In this document: positions 24,077 through 32,803 of the stretch, in pieces
Layout of the letters: every line of letters begins with the position of its first letter
Numbering within the stretch: position 1 is the first letter of the stretch
Assembly (NCBI GenBank): GCA_030447865.1
Contig: JAUJOD010000004.1
Location: 176,074 to 240,073, forward strand
Reading direction: 5' to 3'
DNA: 64,000 nt
Source: Nocardioidaceae bacterium
GTDB taxonomy: Bacteria > Actinomycetota > Actinomycetes > Propionibacteriales > Nocardioidaceae
Position numbers and translations under genes: made by a program
Notes under the pieces: model-generated
Told to the model about the DNA's origin: nothing
The model's input: the letters and a program-made list of their open reading frames with translations, nothing else
Database searches by the model: none

Positions 24077-25764
24077 CGGTTCCTCATCTGCATGACCCGC
24101 AGCGCGAGCGAAAGGTCCAACTGGAGGTCGGGGTCAGCGGTGAAGGGTCCGACGATCCGCTCGAGCTTGCCGATCCGGTAGCGCAGCGTGTTGTAGTGAA
24201 AGTGCAGCCGGCGAGATGCCTCCGCCACGTTGAAGTTGGTGTCGAGCAGCACCCGCAGCGTCGCGCGCATGTCGGCAGCCTCGGGGTCGGTCTCGGAGGC
24301 GAGCTCACCCAGCACCTCGGTGACGAAGTTCCCGAGCTCGGCTGAGTCCTCGATCAAGCTGAGCAGCCGGAATGCCCCGAGGTCGTCGAAGTGGGCCACG
24401 GCAGATGGCCCCTGCAACTGGCGGCCAACGTGGACGGAGCGGCGCGCCTGCTCGTAACCGCCGGCGATCCCGGCCGGGTCGGAGATGACCCGGCTGACTC
24501 CCGTGGCGAAGGCGCGGCGTCCACCACCACCGTCGCCCGAGACCGCGCGCACCAGGGTCTCTACGGCAACGCGGGCCGCATTGCCGTCGGGTACGCCGAC
24601 GAGGGCCACGACCTCAGCGGCGAACCCCACTACGGGCGCCGCCTTGTCGAAGCGCCCCACCACCTGCACCCAGGCGTTGGCGAACCGGTCCTGGGCCGCC
24701 CGGGCGTCCCGGCGGGAGACGTCGGAGAGCTCCGCTGGGTCCAGCGCCGCCACGACAACGACCAGCGGGCGGGCGATGTCCCAGCCCAGTGAGTCGAAGT
24801 GCTCGACCACCGCAAGCGCCGAACCTGCCCGGTCGAGCAGCACGTCGCGGACGAAGTCGCCGCGGTACTTGGCTTCCACCGCCTGTACGGCGACCGCCTT
24901 GGTGATCGCAAGCGCGGCGACCGTTGCCGCTCGCTCCAGCACGTGCATGTCACCGTGTCGCAACGACTGACCGGCTCGTACGACGACAAGCCGCCCGTGG
25001 TCGGACTTGCCGGCCAAGACGGGAACCACGGCGAGAGCGGAGTCCGCCACCTGATGCACCCCGGGCGCGAAGCGCTCGGAGCGGAACCGGCCGGAGTCCA
25101 TGAACAGGTCTCGCTGGTCGAAGACCGCCTCGATCCCGTCGTCGCCGCGGAAGGTGAGCAGCCGGCCGTCCGGCGTGGTGACGAACGTGAGCCCACCGAT
25201 CAAGTCGTGCAGCTCGTTGACCAGCTCGTCGAGGCCGCCCCCGTCGAGCACCACGCCGACCAACGCCCGGTGCACGAGCTCACTGCGCTCGAGGATCGTC
25301 GACTGGCGGTTGAGCACGTCGCTCAGCACGGCATTCAGGAGGTCGTCGAAAGCCACCTCATCGGGCAGCAGCAAGACCGGCAGGTCGCGCCTGTCCGCCT
25401 CGGCGAGCATGTCTGCAGGCAGCTGATCGAGGTAGCGCCGCAGCTTGACCGCCAGCGCCGCCACTCCGACCTCGTCGAGGTCCGCCACCAACGCAGCGAG
25501 ACCCTGGGGAACCTCGCGCAACGGGTAACCGGTGGTCAGCAGCAGCTCATCCGGCTTGACCCACGGCATGATGTCGGGCACTTCCATGATGTTCACCCGG
25601 TCGACGACCCGGTCCAGGCCGGCGGAGCCAGCGACGACCTCCACCCCAGCGAACGCGGGCAGTGTCAACAGATCGGCCACCCGCACTGCGGAGTCGTCGG
25701 GCAGGGCAGCAGCATCTGACAACTCAGGGCGAGTTCTTGCCCCATCGTTGGCACAATTGCCCAT
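24073..25764 (-). CDS. PucR-family transcriptional regulator
   Basis: A 563-residue regulator. Residues about 26-150 are the PucR N-terminal (purine catabolism regulator-like) domain (VRVADLLTLPAFAGVEVVAG), the middle is a degenerate GGDEF-like CdaR domain, and the C-terminus is a PucR helix-turn-helix (LLDTNFNVAEASRRLHFHYN followed by TLRYRIGKLERIVG). PucR-type proteins control purine, allantoin and related nitrogen catabolism. The ATG at 25764 is chosen because a TAGCGT -10 lies seven bases upstream and conserved sequence starts soon after. It is divergent from the DUF2877-fdrA-DUF1116 operon and upstream of the permease-hydroxylase genes, so it probably regulates both. Confidence 0.9.
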   Translation of the reverse strand: MGNCANDGARTRPELSDAAALPDDSAVRVADLLTLPAFAGVEVVAGSAGLDRVVDRVNIMEVPDIMPWVKPDELLLTTGYPLREVPQGLAALVADLDEVGVAALAVKLRRYLDQLPADMLAEADRRDLPVLLLPDEVAFDDLLNAVLSDVLNRQSTILERSELVHRALVGVVLDGGGLDELVNELHDLIGGLTFVTTPDGRLLTFRGDDGIEAVFDQRDLFMDSGRFRSERFAPGVHQVADSALAVVPVLAGKSDHGRLVVVRAGQSLRHGDMHVLERAATVAALAITKAVAVQAVEAKYRGDFVRDVLLDRAGSALAVVEHFDSLGWDIARPLVVVVAALDPAELSDVSRRDARAAQDRFANAWVQVVGRFDKAAPVVGFAAEVVALVGVPDGNAARVAVETLVRAVSGDGGGGRRAFATGVSRVISDPAGIAGGYEQARRSVHVGRQLQGPSAVAHFDDLGAFRLLSLIEDSAELGNFVTEVLGELASETDPEAADMRATLRVLLDTNFNVAEASRRLHFHYNTLRYRIGKLERIVGPFTADPDLQLDLSLALRVMQMRNR

Positions 25765-25801
25765 GCCTGCGACGCTAGCGCACCGATTAGCGTCGCTGCC
25801 G
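25764..25801. promoter_or_regulatory. Symmetric back-to-back leaderless promoters between pucR and the carbamoyltransferase operon
   Basis: GCGACGCTA (25769-25777) and TAGCGTCGC (25788-25796) are a perfect 9-bp inverted repeat with a 10-base spacer. Each arm contains TAGCGT reading toward its own gene, and exactly seven bases later comes the start codon: GTG at 25801 on the plus strand, ATG at 25764 on the minus strand. The arms therefore look like the two -10 elements of divergent leaderless promoters, and the whole palindrome could also be a PucR operator. The -35 regions would fall inside the opposite coding sequence. Confidence 0.6.
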
Positions 25802-26511
25802 TGCCAGGTGTCCACCCGGTGTCCGCGATGGTTGCCAGCTCGCTGTGCGCCTCGATCCTCGACGGACCGCCACAACCCTTGTGGGTGATCCATCGCAGTA
25901 TGGCGGCGTGCCAGCTGGCTGATGCCGAGGGCATCGTCCGCGCCTGCGCCGTCACTGCGGCCGGCATTCGGCTCCCCCACGCCGTCGTGCTACCCACGCT
26001 GCCGGCTGGGCCGCGGCTGACCGCTGGCTCGGGCCGCCTGCGCTGGGACACCCACAGCTACCCGGTTGCGCGCTGGTGGAGACCGGCGCGGCCGCAGCTG
26101 CCCACGTTGCTGCCCCAGCTGCGCGGCCGCTCGCTCGACACCGTTGTGCACCGCTGGCTCGGCAGGGTGGGCGCCGGCCCCGGCCTCACGCCGTACGCCG
26201 ACGACGTGCTCTGCGGCATGCTGGTCGCCCTGCGCGCCGCCGGCCACTGGCACGCGGAGCGGTGGTCAGCCGCCGTGCGGGCTACCCCGCTCGAGCGGAG
26301 CACGACAGCAACCTCAGCGGCTCTGTTGCGGCTGGCGGCTGACGGCTGGTGCATCGGTCCGGTCGCGGACTACCTGACGGCGCTCGCCACCGGGTCGGGC
26401 GTGCACACAGCAGAACGGGAACTGCGGCAGGTCGGCCACTCCTCCGGGCGGGGTCTGCTAGCCGGCATCACCGCCGTCGTTGGCGACCGAGCGTTGGGCG
26501 CGGCAGCGTGA
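25801..26511 (+). CDS. DUF2877 protein (AllH/YlbF-like), oxamate carbamoyltransferase-type component
   Basis: A 236-residue protein with the DUF2877 signature GAGPGLTPYADDVLCGMLVAL near residues 122-142. In E. coli the related YlbF (AllH) is one of three proteins needed for oxamate carbamoyltransferase. The GTG start is read from a probable leaderless promoter. The stop overlaps the fdrA start in GTGA. In the family the Asp pair of the TPxxDD motif is conserved and is present here. Its individual role in the complex is unknown to me; operon position is the main guide. Confidence 0.82.
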   Translation: MPGVHPVSAMVASSLCASILDGPPQPLWVIHRSMAACQLADAEGIVRACAVTAAGIRLPHAVVLPTLPAGPRLTAGSGRLRWDTHSYPVARWWRPARPQLPTLLPQLRGRSLDTVVHRWLGRVGAGPGLTPYADDVLCGMLVALRAAGHWHAERWSAAVRATPLERSTTATSAALLRLAADGWCIGPVADYLTALATGSGVHTAERELRQVGHSSGRGLLAGITAVVGDRALGAAA

Positions 26512-27989
26512 GCCAGGTCATCGAGGTCCGCAAAGGCACCTACCACGACTCCGTCACGCTCATGCAGCTCAGCCAGGAGCTCAACGCCAGACCAGACGTG
26601 ACCACCGTTGTGGTGGCGATGGCCACCGAGCTGAACTTGTCGATGCTGGATGACATGGGCTTCGACCGACCGGCCGAGGCGACCCCCAACGACCTCGTCA
26701 TAGCCCTTGACGTCGCCGACGACGCGGCAGCCAAGGCGGCCCTCGACGCGCTCGGTGAACTGATGCAGCGTCAGCCGGCGCGGACCAGCGGGCTCGGCGA
26801 CCAAGAGCTTCCGTCGCCACCGACCGTGGCGACTGCAGCCCGCCGCGCCCAGTCGTCCCTGGCGCTGGTCAGCACACCGGGTCGGGTGGCTGCCCTGGAC
26901 GCCGCCGATGCGTTGGCGTCCGGACTCGACGTGATGATCTTCAGCGACAACGTGCCGGTCTCGCACGAGATAGCGCTGAAGGACATGGCCGCGACGATGG
27001 GGCGGCTGGTGATGGGTCCCGACTGCGGCACCGCGGTCGTCGACGGGATCGGGCTCGGCTTCGCCAACGTGGTGAGACCGGGACCGGTCGGCGTGGTCGC
27101 CGCCTCGGGTACCGGCGCCCAGCAGCTGCTCGCGCTGCTCGACGGGGCCGACGTCGGGGTGACCCACTGTCTCGGCGTGGGTGGGCGCGACCTGTCCAGC
27201 GACGTACGCGGACGGTCGACGCTGGCAGCGCTTGACCGGCTCGCCGCCGACGACACCGTCACCACGATCGTCGTGGTGTCCAAACCCCCGGCACCCGAGG
27301 TCGCTGACGTGGTCTCCCGGCACGCCGCGTCGCTGGGCAAACCGGTGATCCTCGGCTTCCTCGCCGCGGGGCGCCCGGATCTCACCGCAACCGCCGCCGA
27401 GGTGGTCGACGCGGTGGGCGCGAGGTGGGAAGACCCGCGTCGCTGGGGAGCCGGTCGCTCACCGACGACGCCAACCGATCCGGCTGCGAGCCGCTATCTG
27501 CGGGGACTGTTCGCGGGTGGCACCTTGTGCGATGAGGCCATGCTGATCGCAGCGGAGTCGCTCGGGACGCTGTCGTCCAACATCCCGCTGGCGGGTCACC
27601 GCCACCTCGATGCCGATCTCGCCTCGAACGGGCACACCTTCATCGACTTCGGCGACGACCAGCTCACCGTTGGGCGCCCGCACCCGATGATCGACCCGTC
27701 GCCGCGGCTGGAGCGGCTGGAGCGCGAGCTCGCCGACTCCGAGTGCGCCGTCGTCCTGCTCGATGTGGTGCTCGGGTACGCCGCGCACGCCGACCCCGCG
27801 ACCGACCTGGCCGCCGTGATCGCCGCCAGCGACACGCCGGTCGTTGTCTCCCTGATCGGAACCCGGGACGACCCGCAGGGGCTCGAACCCACGGCTGCCC
27901 GGCTGGTCGAGGCCGGAGCCGTCGTGCACGCCTCCAACGCCGCGGCGGCAAGAGAGGCCGTCAGCCTTGTCAGCGGTGGGCCGGCATGA
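26508..27989 (+). CDS. fdrA: FdrA-like acyl-CoA synthetase-fold protein (AllF-like), carbamoyltransferase component
   Basis: A 493-residue protein related to the alpha subunit of succinyl-CoA synthetase. VIEVRKGTYHDSVTLMQLS begins the FdrA N-terminus; GPVGVVAASGTGAQQLLALL and THCLGVGGRDLSSDVRG are the CoA-ligase-like nucleotide and phosphate region; RGLFAGGTLCDEAMLIA lies further on. E. coli FdrA (AllF) with YlbE and YlbF cleaves oxalurate with phosphate to oxamate and carbamoyl phosphate. Starts and stops overlap both neighbours by 4 bases (GTGA, ATGA), so equimolar synthesis is expected. With barbiturase and carbamate kinase in the same region, ureidomalonate is a plausible substrate; this is inference. 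Confidence 0.9.
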   Translation: MSQVIEVRKGTYHDSVTLMQLSQELNARPDVTTVVVAMATELNLSMLDDMGFDRPAEATPNDLVIALDVADDAAAKAALDALGELMQRQPARTSGLGDQELPSPPTVATAARRAQSSLALVSTPGRVAALDAADALASGLDVMIFSDNVPVSHEIALKDMAATMGRLVMGPDCGTAVVDGIGLGFANVVRPGPVGVVAASGTGAQQLLALLDGADVGVTHCLGVGGRDLSSDVRGRSTLAALDRLAADDTVTTIVVVSKPPAPEVADVVSRHAASLGKPVILGFLAAGRPDLTATAAEVVDAVGARWEDPRRWGAGRSPTTPTDPAASRYLRGLFAGGTLCDEAMLIAAESLGTLSSNIPLAGHRHLDADLASNGHTFIDFGDDQLTVGRPHPMIDPSPRLERLERELADSECAVVLLDVVLGYAAHADPATDLAAVIAASDTPVVVSLIGTRDDPQGLEPTAARLVEAGAVVHASNAAAAREAVSLVSGGPA

Positions 27990-29404
27990 CGGCGCCCACG
28001 AGTACCTCGGCCGTCGTCACCGCTGGTGCTGCTCTGTTCGCCGAGGAACTCACCCGGCAAGGCGTCGCGACAGTCGACGTCGATTGGCGGCCTCCGGTCA
28101 GCGGCACCGAAGATGCGCTCGCCACGGTGATGCTCGACCCTCGTCGGGTCACCGCGAACCAGGAGGCGCTGGCCCGGATGGTGTTGGCACGTGCCCAGCT
28201 GACCGACGTACGCCCCGCGGCGGAAGTCCTCGACCTGCAGCCGGGGCAGTTCCTGCACGCCGGGCCGCCGATCGAATGGGAGCGCGCGTCCGGGCCGCTG
28301 CGCGGGGCGCTGATCGGCGCGACGGTGTTCGAGGGGCTGGCCGACGACCCCGAGGCGGCCGAGCGGCTGCTTGCCCGCGGCTCACTGAGCTGGGAGCCCT
28401 GCCACTCGCGGGGAGCGGTCGGTCCGATGGCGGGCGTCGTCTCGCCGTCGATGTGGATGCTCGAGCTGTACGACGACGTGCACGACAGGTACTCCTGGTG
28501 CTCGCTCAACGAGGGTCTGGGGAAAGTGCTGCGCTACGGCGCGTACTCGGCCGAGGTCATCGACCGGCTGCGCTGGATGACCGACGTACTGGGGCCGGCC
28601 CTGCAGGCTGCGACGCGAGCCCGGGGGCCCATCGACGTACTGGCGATCATCGCGCAGATGATCCAGATGGGCGACGAGGGGCACAACCGCAACCGGGCCG
28701 GCACGTTGATGCTGCTCAAGGAGTGGCTGCCCGATCTGATCGCCGCCGACCTGCGACGGGCGGACCTTGCCGAGGTGGTCCGGTTCGTGTCCGGCAACGA
28801 CCACTTCTTCCTCAACGTGGCGATGCCCGCCTGCAAGCTCATCACGCGCGCGGCCAGCGGCATCCCCGGGTCCACCGTCGTCACCACAATGGCCCGCAAC
28901 GGCACCGACTTCGGCATCCAGGTGTCGGGCACCGGTGAAGAGTGGTACGTCGGTCCAGCCCAGCTCGCCGACGGGCTATACCTCGGCGGCTTCGGCCCCG
29001 ACGACGCCAACCCCGATATCGGCGACTCGGCGATTGCCGAAACCGCCGGCATCGGCGGCTTCGCGATGGCGACCGCCCCGGCCATCGTCCGGTTCGTCGG
29101 GGGAACCGTGCCCGACGCGTTGCGCACGACAGCCCGGATGTACGACCTGTGCGTCGGCGAGAACCCCTCCTGGGCCATCCCGGTGCTGGAGTTTCGCGGT
29201 ACGCCGACCGGTATCGACGTCACGTCGGTGCTCCGGACCGGTCAGCTCCCGCAGATTAACACCGGTATGGCCGGCCGGGTGGCCGGCACCGGACAGGTTG
29301 GGGCCGGTCTCGTCACACCCCCGATGGAGTGCTTCACCGCCGCGGGGCACGGCCTCGCCGCCGCCGTCCCCTCCCCACACCTTCCGGGAGTTGTCCGAAC
29401 GTAG
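27986..29404 (+). CDS. DUF1116 protein (AllG/YlbE-like), carbamoyltransferase component
   Basis: A 472-residue cytosolic protein of the DUF1116 family, the YlbE (AllG) partner of FdrA. Conserved segments include GALIGATVFEGLADDPEAAE, QMIQMGDEGHNRNRAGTLML, SGNDHFFLNVAMPACK and TTMARNGTDFGIQVSG. The Gly, Asn and His residues in GDEGHNRN and SGNDHFF look like active-site residues. The ATG overlaps the fdrA stop. The last codons and the TAG stop are supplied by a copy of the 44-bp palindromic repeat, so the original C-terminus may have been altered. It is the last gene of the operon. Confidence 0.88.
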   Translation: MTAPTSTSAVVTAGAALFAEELTRQGVATVDVDWRPPVSGTEDALATVMLDPRRVTANQEALARMVLARAQLTDVRPAAEVLDLQPGQFLHAGPPIEWERASGPLRGALIGATVFEGLADDPEAAERLLARGSLSWEPCHSRGAVGPMAGVVSPSMWMLELYDDVHDRYSWCSLNEGLGKVLRYGAYSAEVIDRLRWMTDVLGPALQAATRARGPIDVLAIIAQMIQMGDEGHNRNRAGTLMLLKEWLPDLIAADLRRADLAEVVRFVSGNDHFFLNVAMPACKLITRAASGIPGSTVVTTMARNGTDFGIQVSGTGEEWYVGPAQLADGLYLGGFGPDDANPDIGDSAIAETAGIGGFAMATAPAIVRFVGGTVPDALRTTARMYDLCVGENPSWAIPVLEFRGTPTGIDVTSVLRTGQLPQINTGMAGRVAGTGQVGAGLVTPPMECFTAAGHGLAAAVPSPHLPGVVRT

Positions 29405-29434
29405 TCGACCCATAGACCGACTGGAGTCTGACAA
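29391..29434. repeat. 44-bp palindromic repeat, copy 2 (end of DUF1116 gene)
   Basis: This copy is inverted relative to copy 1. It starts TTGTCCGAA, with one mismatch in the outer arm, and ends TCTGACAA. The central loop region reads CATA on this strand, flanked by GTCGACC. It differs from copy 1 at five of 44 positions when aligned in the same orientation. It contains the stop codon of the DUF1116 gene and fills most of the gap to the convergent PH-domain gene, so it might also terminate transcription. Confidence 0.88.
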
Positions 29435-29443
29435 GTCGCGTTG

Positions 29444-29902
29444 TTAGGGGGTGGGGCCGGGGCGGGTGCGATGGTCGAGGACGGCGGCCAGCTCGCGGAC
29501 CGACCGCGACGCCAGGTCCTTGTCGGCACTCTGAATGGCGATGACCGACGCGGTCGACCCGTCAGCCAGGTCCAACAGTGCCCACGGCCGATGCGGTCCC
29601 AACGAGACGCGCACCACCTCGGCCCACTCGTACCGGTGCAATCGGTAGCCGTTGACGACGGTGAGACCGGCGTCGTCGGCGCGCGCGCTCGTGCGATACA
29701 CGCCGTACAAGCCGGCGAGGACGACGGCGAAGAAGGCAACCAAGGTGACCCGCTGGGGGAAGGAGAAACTGGCCCGCACCTCCTCGGACAGCAGCAGCCA
29801 CAGTCCTGCCATGGCGGCCACCAGCGTTGCCGCCGCCAGGGCAGCAGCGATGCGCGCACCTTTCGGCCGGTAGAGCCGGGGAAGGTCAACCGGTGCAGGC
29901 AT
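29444..29902 (-). CDS. PH-domain membrane protein
   Basis: A 152-residue protein with two hydrophobic helices (AALAAATLVAAMAGLWLLL and VTLVAFFAVVLAGLYGVY) followed by a bacterial PH-like domain (GLTVVNGYRLHRYEWAEVV, then WALLDLADGSTASVIAIQ). The domain should lie in the cytoplasm. Such proteins follow hisG in many actinobacterial riboflavin/histidine clusters; their function is unknown. It starts 9 bases after hisG ends and is the last gene of the operon. Confidence 0.82.
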   Translation of the reverse strand: MPAPVDLPRLYRPKGARIAAALAAATLVAAMAGLWLLLSEEVRASFSFPQRVTLVAFFAVVLAGLYGVYRTSARADDAGLTVVNGYRLHRYEWAEVVRVSLGPHRPWALLDLADGSTASVIAIQSADKDLASRSVRELAAVLDHRTRPGPTP

Positions 29903-29911
29903 GGGACCGCC

Positions 29912-30757
29912 TCAGAGCCGGCAGGCGTGGATGTTCGTCACCAAGATGCCGCGGGCCCCGAGGTCGTACAGCTCGTCCATCACCCGGTGGGCGTCGTCGT
30001 GCGGCACCATCGCGCGCACCGCCACCCAGCCCTCGCGGTGCAGCGGCGACACCGTGGGCGACTCGATCCCCGGCGTGAGGACGCACGCGGTCTCCACCTG
30101 TTCGACGCGGATGTCGTAGTCCATCATCACGTACGCCCGCGCGACCAAGACGCCCTGCAGGCGCCGGATGAAGACAGCAAACCCCGCGTTGTCAGGTGCC
30201 CCGTTGCGGGTGACCAGGACCGCCTCCGACGTCAGCAGGGGGTCCCCGAAGGTCTCCAGCCCAGCCTGTCGCAGCGTGTTACCCGTCGAGACCACGTCGG
30301 CGATGGCGTCGGCGACACCCAGCCGCACCGCCGTCTCCACCGCTCCGTCGAGGCGGGTCACCTGTGCGCTGATTGCTTGGGCTTTGAAGTAGTCCTCGAC
30401 GATCGCGGAGTACGCCGTGGCGACCCGTCGCCCGTCGAGCTCCTCCGGAGACGAGAACCGGCCGACGGGTGCCGCGAGCCAGAACACCGACTGGCCGAAC
30501 CCGAGCGTCAACCGCTCGGTCACCGGGGCGCGCGAGTCAAGCACCAGGTCGCGCCCGGTGAGGCCGACGTCGAGCGTGCCCTCGCCGACGTACACCGCGA
30601 TGTCCCGAGGCCGCAGGTAGAAGAACTCGACACCGTTTGCGGGGTCGGCGCTCACCAGGTCGCGCTCATCCCGGCGCTGTCGGTAGCCGGCTTCGCGGAG
30701 TATCTCAGCGGCCGGGCCGGCGAGAGAGCCCTTGTTGGGTACGGCGACTCTCAGCAT
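29912..30757 (-). CDS. hisG: ATP phosphoribosyltransferase (long form)
   Basis: This is the first enzyme of histidine synthesis, joining ATP and PRPP to phosphoribosyl-ATP. The 281 residues match the long, self-regulated HisG. LRVAVPNKGSLAGPAAEIL starts the catalytic domain; DVGLTGRDLVLD and the PRPP-site region ADAIADVVSTGNTLRQAGL follow. The C-terminal 75 residues (ESPTVSPLHREGWVAVRAMV) are the ACT-like domain for histidine feedback. It lies 40 bases downstream of hisE on the same strand, without a HisZ partner, as expected for the long form. Confidence 0.96.
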   Translation of the reverse strand: MLRVAVPNKGSLAGPAAEILREAGYRQRRDERDLVSADPANGVEFFYLRPRDIAVYVGEGTLDVGLTGRDLVLDSRAPVTERLTLGFGQSVFWLAAPVGRFSSPEELDGRRVATAYSAIVEDYFKAQAISAQVTRLDGAVETAVRLGVADAIADVVSTGNTLRQAGLETFGDPLLTSEAVLVTRNGAPDNAGFAVFIRRLQGVLVARAYVMMDYDIRVEQVETACVLTPGIESPTVSPLHREGWVAVRAMVPHDDAHRVMDELYDLGARGILVTNIHACRL

Positions 30758-30797
30758 GACCGGGACCTCTTCCCCGCGGTTGTCACAGCGGGCCGCG

Positions 30798-31061
30798 TCA
30801 CAGGTGTGCGTACACGTCGTCGAGGCTGAGTCCGCAGGCCAGCATCATGACCTGGGCGTGGTACAGCAACTGGCTCAGCTCCTGCGCGGCGCGCTCCTTC
30901 GACTCGTGCTCGGCGGCCATCCACGCCTCTGCGGCCTCCTCGACGAGTTTCTTGCCGATCCCGTGCACCCCGGTTTCGAGGGCGGCGACCGTGGCGGAAC
31001 CGACTGAGCCCGCGGCGGCCTTGCCGCTGAGCTCGGCGAAGAGCTCGTCGAAGGTCTTCAT
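30798..31061 (-). CDS. hisE: Phosphoribosyl-ATP diphosphatase
   Basis: An 87-residue MazG-like helical enzyme that removes pyrophosphate from phosphoribosyl-ATP. [18 protein letters not shown] and [17 protein letters not shown] carry the Glu-rich metal-binding motifs. HisI is not fused and not in the window. The ATG at 31061 gives the normal length; an open frame upstream to 31196 overlaps ribH and is not used. It lies 10 bases downstream of ribH, at the end of the riboflavin operon. Confidence 0.95.
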   Translation of the reverse strand: MKTFDELFAELSGKAAAGSVGSATVAALETGVHGIGKKLVEEAAEAWMAAEHESKERAAQELSQLLYHAQVMMLACGLSLDDVYAHL

Positions 31062-31071
31062 CGCGCCCAGC

Positions 31072-31551
31072 CTATGCCTGGCGCACGTTCGCCAAAGTGA
31101 GGGCGGTCTTGAGAGCCGCGTGCGCGGTGTCGTATCCCTTGTCTTCGTCTGCTCCGTCGAGGCCGGCCCGGTCACGCGCCTGTTGCTCGTCATCACACGT
31201 CAACACCCCGAAGCCGACCGGGACACCGGTGTCGAGCGCGACCCTCGCGAGGCCGTCCGTGACCGCCGTACAGACGTAGTCGAAGTGCGGTGTACCACCG
31301 CGGACGACGACACCGAGCGCCACCACCGCATCGAAAGACTGCGTGGCCAACGCTTGGGCGACGATCGGCAGCTCAAAGCTGCCGGACACCCTGACGACGG
31401 TGACAAACTCGACGTGCGCGTCGGCAAGAGCCCGCCTGGCCCCTGAGATGAGGGCAGCCATCACGTCCTCGTGCCACTCCGCCGCGACGACCGCCACGCG
31501 CAGCTGGCTGGCATCAAGAGGTGTTACAGCCGCCCGGCCGGCTCCGCTCAT
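31072..31551 (-). CDS. ribH: 6,7-dimethyl-8-ribityllumazine synthase
   Basis: A 159-residue enzyme that condenses the ribityl-uracil intermediate with dihydroxybutanone phosphate in riboflavin synthesis. [38 protein letters not shown] (with the catalytic His) and [16 protein letters not shown] are family motifs. The length is normal. It starts one base after the ribBA stop (TGACATG), so the two are translationally coupled. It is under the FMN riboswitch with the other rib genes. Confidence 0.97.
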   Translation of the reverse strand: MSGAGRAAVTPLDASQLRVAVVAAEWHEDVMAALISGARRALADAHVEFVTVVRVSGSFELPIVAQALATQSFDAVVALGVVVRGGTPHFDYVCTAVTDGLARVALDTGVPVGFGVLTCDDEQQARDRAGLDGADEDKGYDTAHAALKTALTLANVRQA

Positions 31552-31552
31552 G

Positions 31553-32803
31553 TCAGCTGCCGTTCGTCAGCGGTTGTATGTAACCGCGGTCGAGGTCGAG
31601 GTGCTGCAGTTGATGACCCATCCGGTCACGCTTGGTCGCGAGGTAGTGCCGGTTGTCATCGTGCGGGTTGACCGGAACCGGGATCCGTTCGGACACGGAG
31701 ATGCCGTAGCCCTCGAGAGCGATGCACTTGGCCGGGTTGTTCGTGAGCAGCTTGACCGACCCGACACCGAGATCGTGCAGGATCTGCGCACCAGTTCCGT
31801 AGTCACGGGCGTCCGCGGGGAGCCATAGGTCGAGGTTGGCGTCGACCGTGTCGCGGCCGCTGTCTTGCAACGTGTAAGCCCGCAACTTGTCGAGCAGACC
31901 GATACCCCGGCCCTCGTGCCCTCGAAGGTAGACCAGAACGCCTCGCCCTTCGGCGCTGATTGTGTCGAGGGCTGACCTTAACTGGTGTCCGCAGTCGCAC
32001 CGCCGGGAGCCGAGCACATCGCCGGTGAGACACTCAGAGTGCAGCCGTAGCAGCACGTCGCGCTCGCCGCTGATGTCACCAGCGACAAGCGCGATGTGCT
32101 GAGACTCGTCGACGTCGCGATAGCCCAGCGCCTGGAACGTGCCGAACTCCGTGGGCAGCCGGGCCTCGGCGACGCGCTGGACCTGTCGCTCGTACCGCCG
32201 CCGGTATCGGATGAGCTCAGCGATCGAGATCAGTGTCAGCCCGTGTTCATCACTGAACTCCCGCAGCTGCGCGCCTCGCGTCATCGTGCCGTCGTCGTTG
32301 ACGACCTCAGCTATCACGCCGGCTGGTGGATGACCGGCCAACCGGGCCAGATCGACCGCCGCCTCGGTGTGCCCCCGGCGCACGAGCACTCCCCCGTCTT
32401 GGTAGCGCAACGGGAAGACATGGCCGGGCTGGGCGATCTCGGCCGGCTGCGTCTCCTCGTCGACGAGCGTGCGGATGGTGTGAGCCCGGTCGGCTGCGGA
32501 GATCCCGGTGCTGATCCCGTCGCGGGCGTCGACAGAGACGGTGTACGCCGTGCGCATCCGCTCGCGGTTGTGCGCCGTCATGAGCGGTATCCCGAGCCGG
32601 TCCAGCGCCGCACCCTCCATCGGCACGCACACCACTCCGCTCGAGTGTCGGATCGTGAACGCCACCAGCTCCGGAGTCGCCATGCTGGCCCCGAAGACGA
32701 TGTCCCCTTCGTTCTCCCGATCCTCGTCGTCGACGACGATCACTGCCCGGCCGGCCCGGATGTCGTCGACCGCCCGCTCCACGACGTCTAGGTCCTGGGT
32801 CAT
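31553..32803 (-). CDS. ribBA: Bifunctional 3,4-dihydroxy-2-butanone-4-phosphate synthase / GTP cyclohydrolase II
   Basis: A 416-residue fusion. Residues 1-205 are RibB, with [14 protein letters not shown] (acidic metal site) and [10 protein letters not shown]. Residues 210-400 are RibA, with [20 protein letters not shown] supplying the three zinc Cys, and [12 protein letters not shown]. It makes both branches' starting compounds for riboflavin: dihydroxybutanone phosphate from ribulose 5-phosphate and the pyrimidine intermediate from GTP. The ATG at 32803 overlaps the ribM stop by one base (TGATG) and follows a GGGGG ribosome binding site. Ribulose 5-phosphate is also the partner of Rpe, encoded upstream. 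Confidence 0.97.
   Translation of the reverse strand: MTQDLDVVERAVDDIRAGRAVIVVDDEDRENEGDIVFGASMATPELVAFTIRHSSGVVCVPMEGAALDRLGIPLMTAHNRERMRTAYTVSVDARDGISTGISAADRAHTIRTLVDEETQPAEIAQPGHVFPLRYQDGGVLVRRGHTEAAVDLARLAGHPPAGVIAEVVNDDGTMTRGAQLREFSDEHGLTLISIAELIRYRRRYERQVQRVAEARLPTEFGTFQALGYRDVDESQHIALVAGDISGERDVLLRLHSECLTGDVLGSRRCDCGHQLRSALDTISAEGRGVLVYLRGHEGRGIGLLDKLRAYTLQDSGRDTVDANLDLWLPADARDYGTGAQILHDLGVGSVKLLTNNPAKCIALEGYGISVSERIPVPVNPHDDNRHYLATKRDRMGHQLQHLDLDRGYIQPLTNGS

Noticed and set aside
25711-25725. CTGACAACTC inside pucR as a fifth copy of the 44-bp repeat
   Set aside because: Only about ten bases match one arm; the inner stem and second arm are absent.
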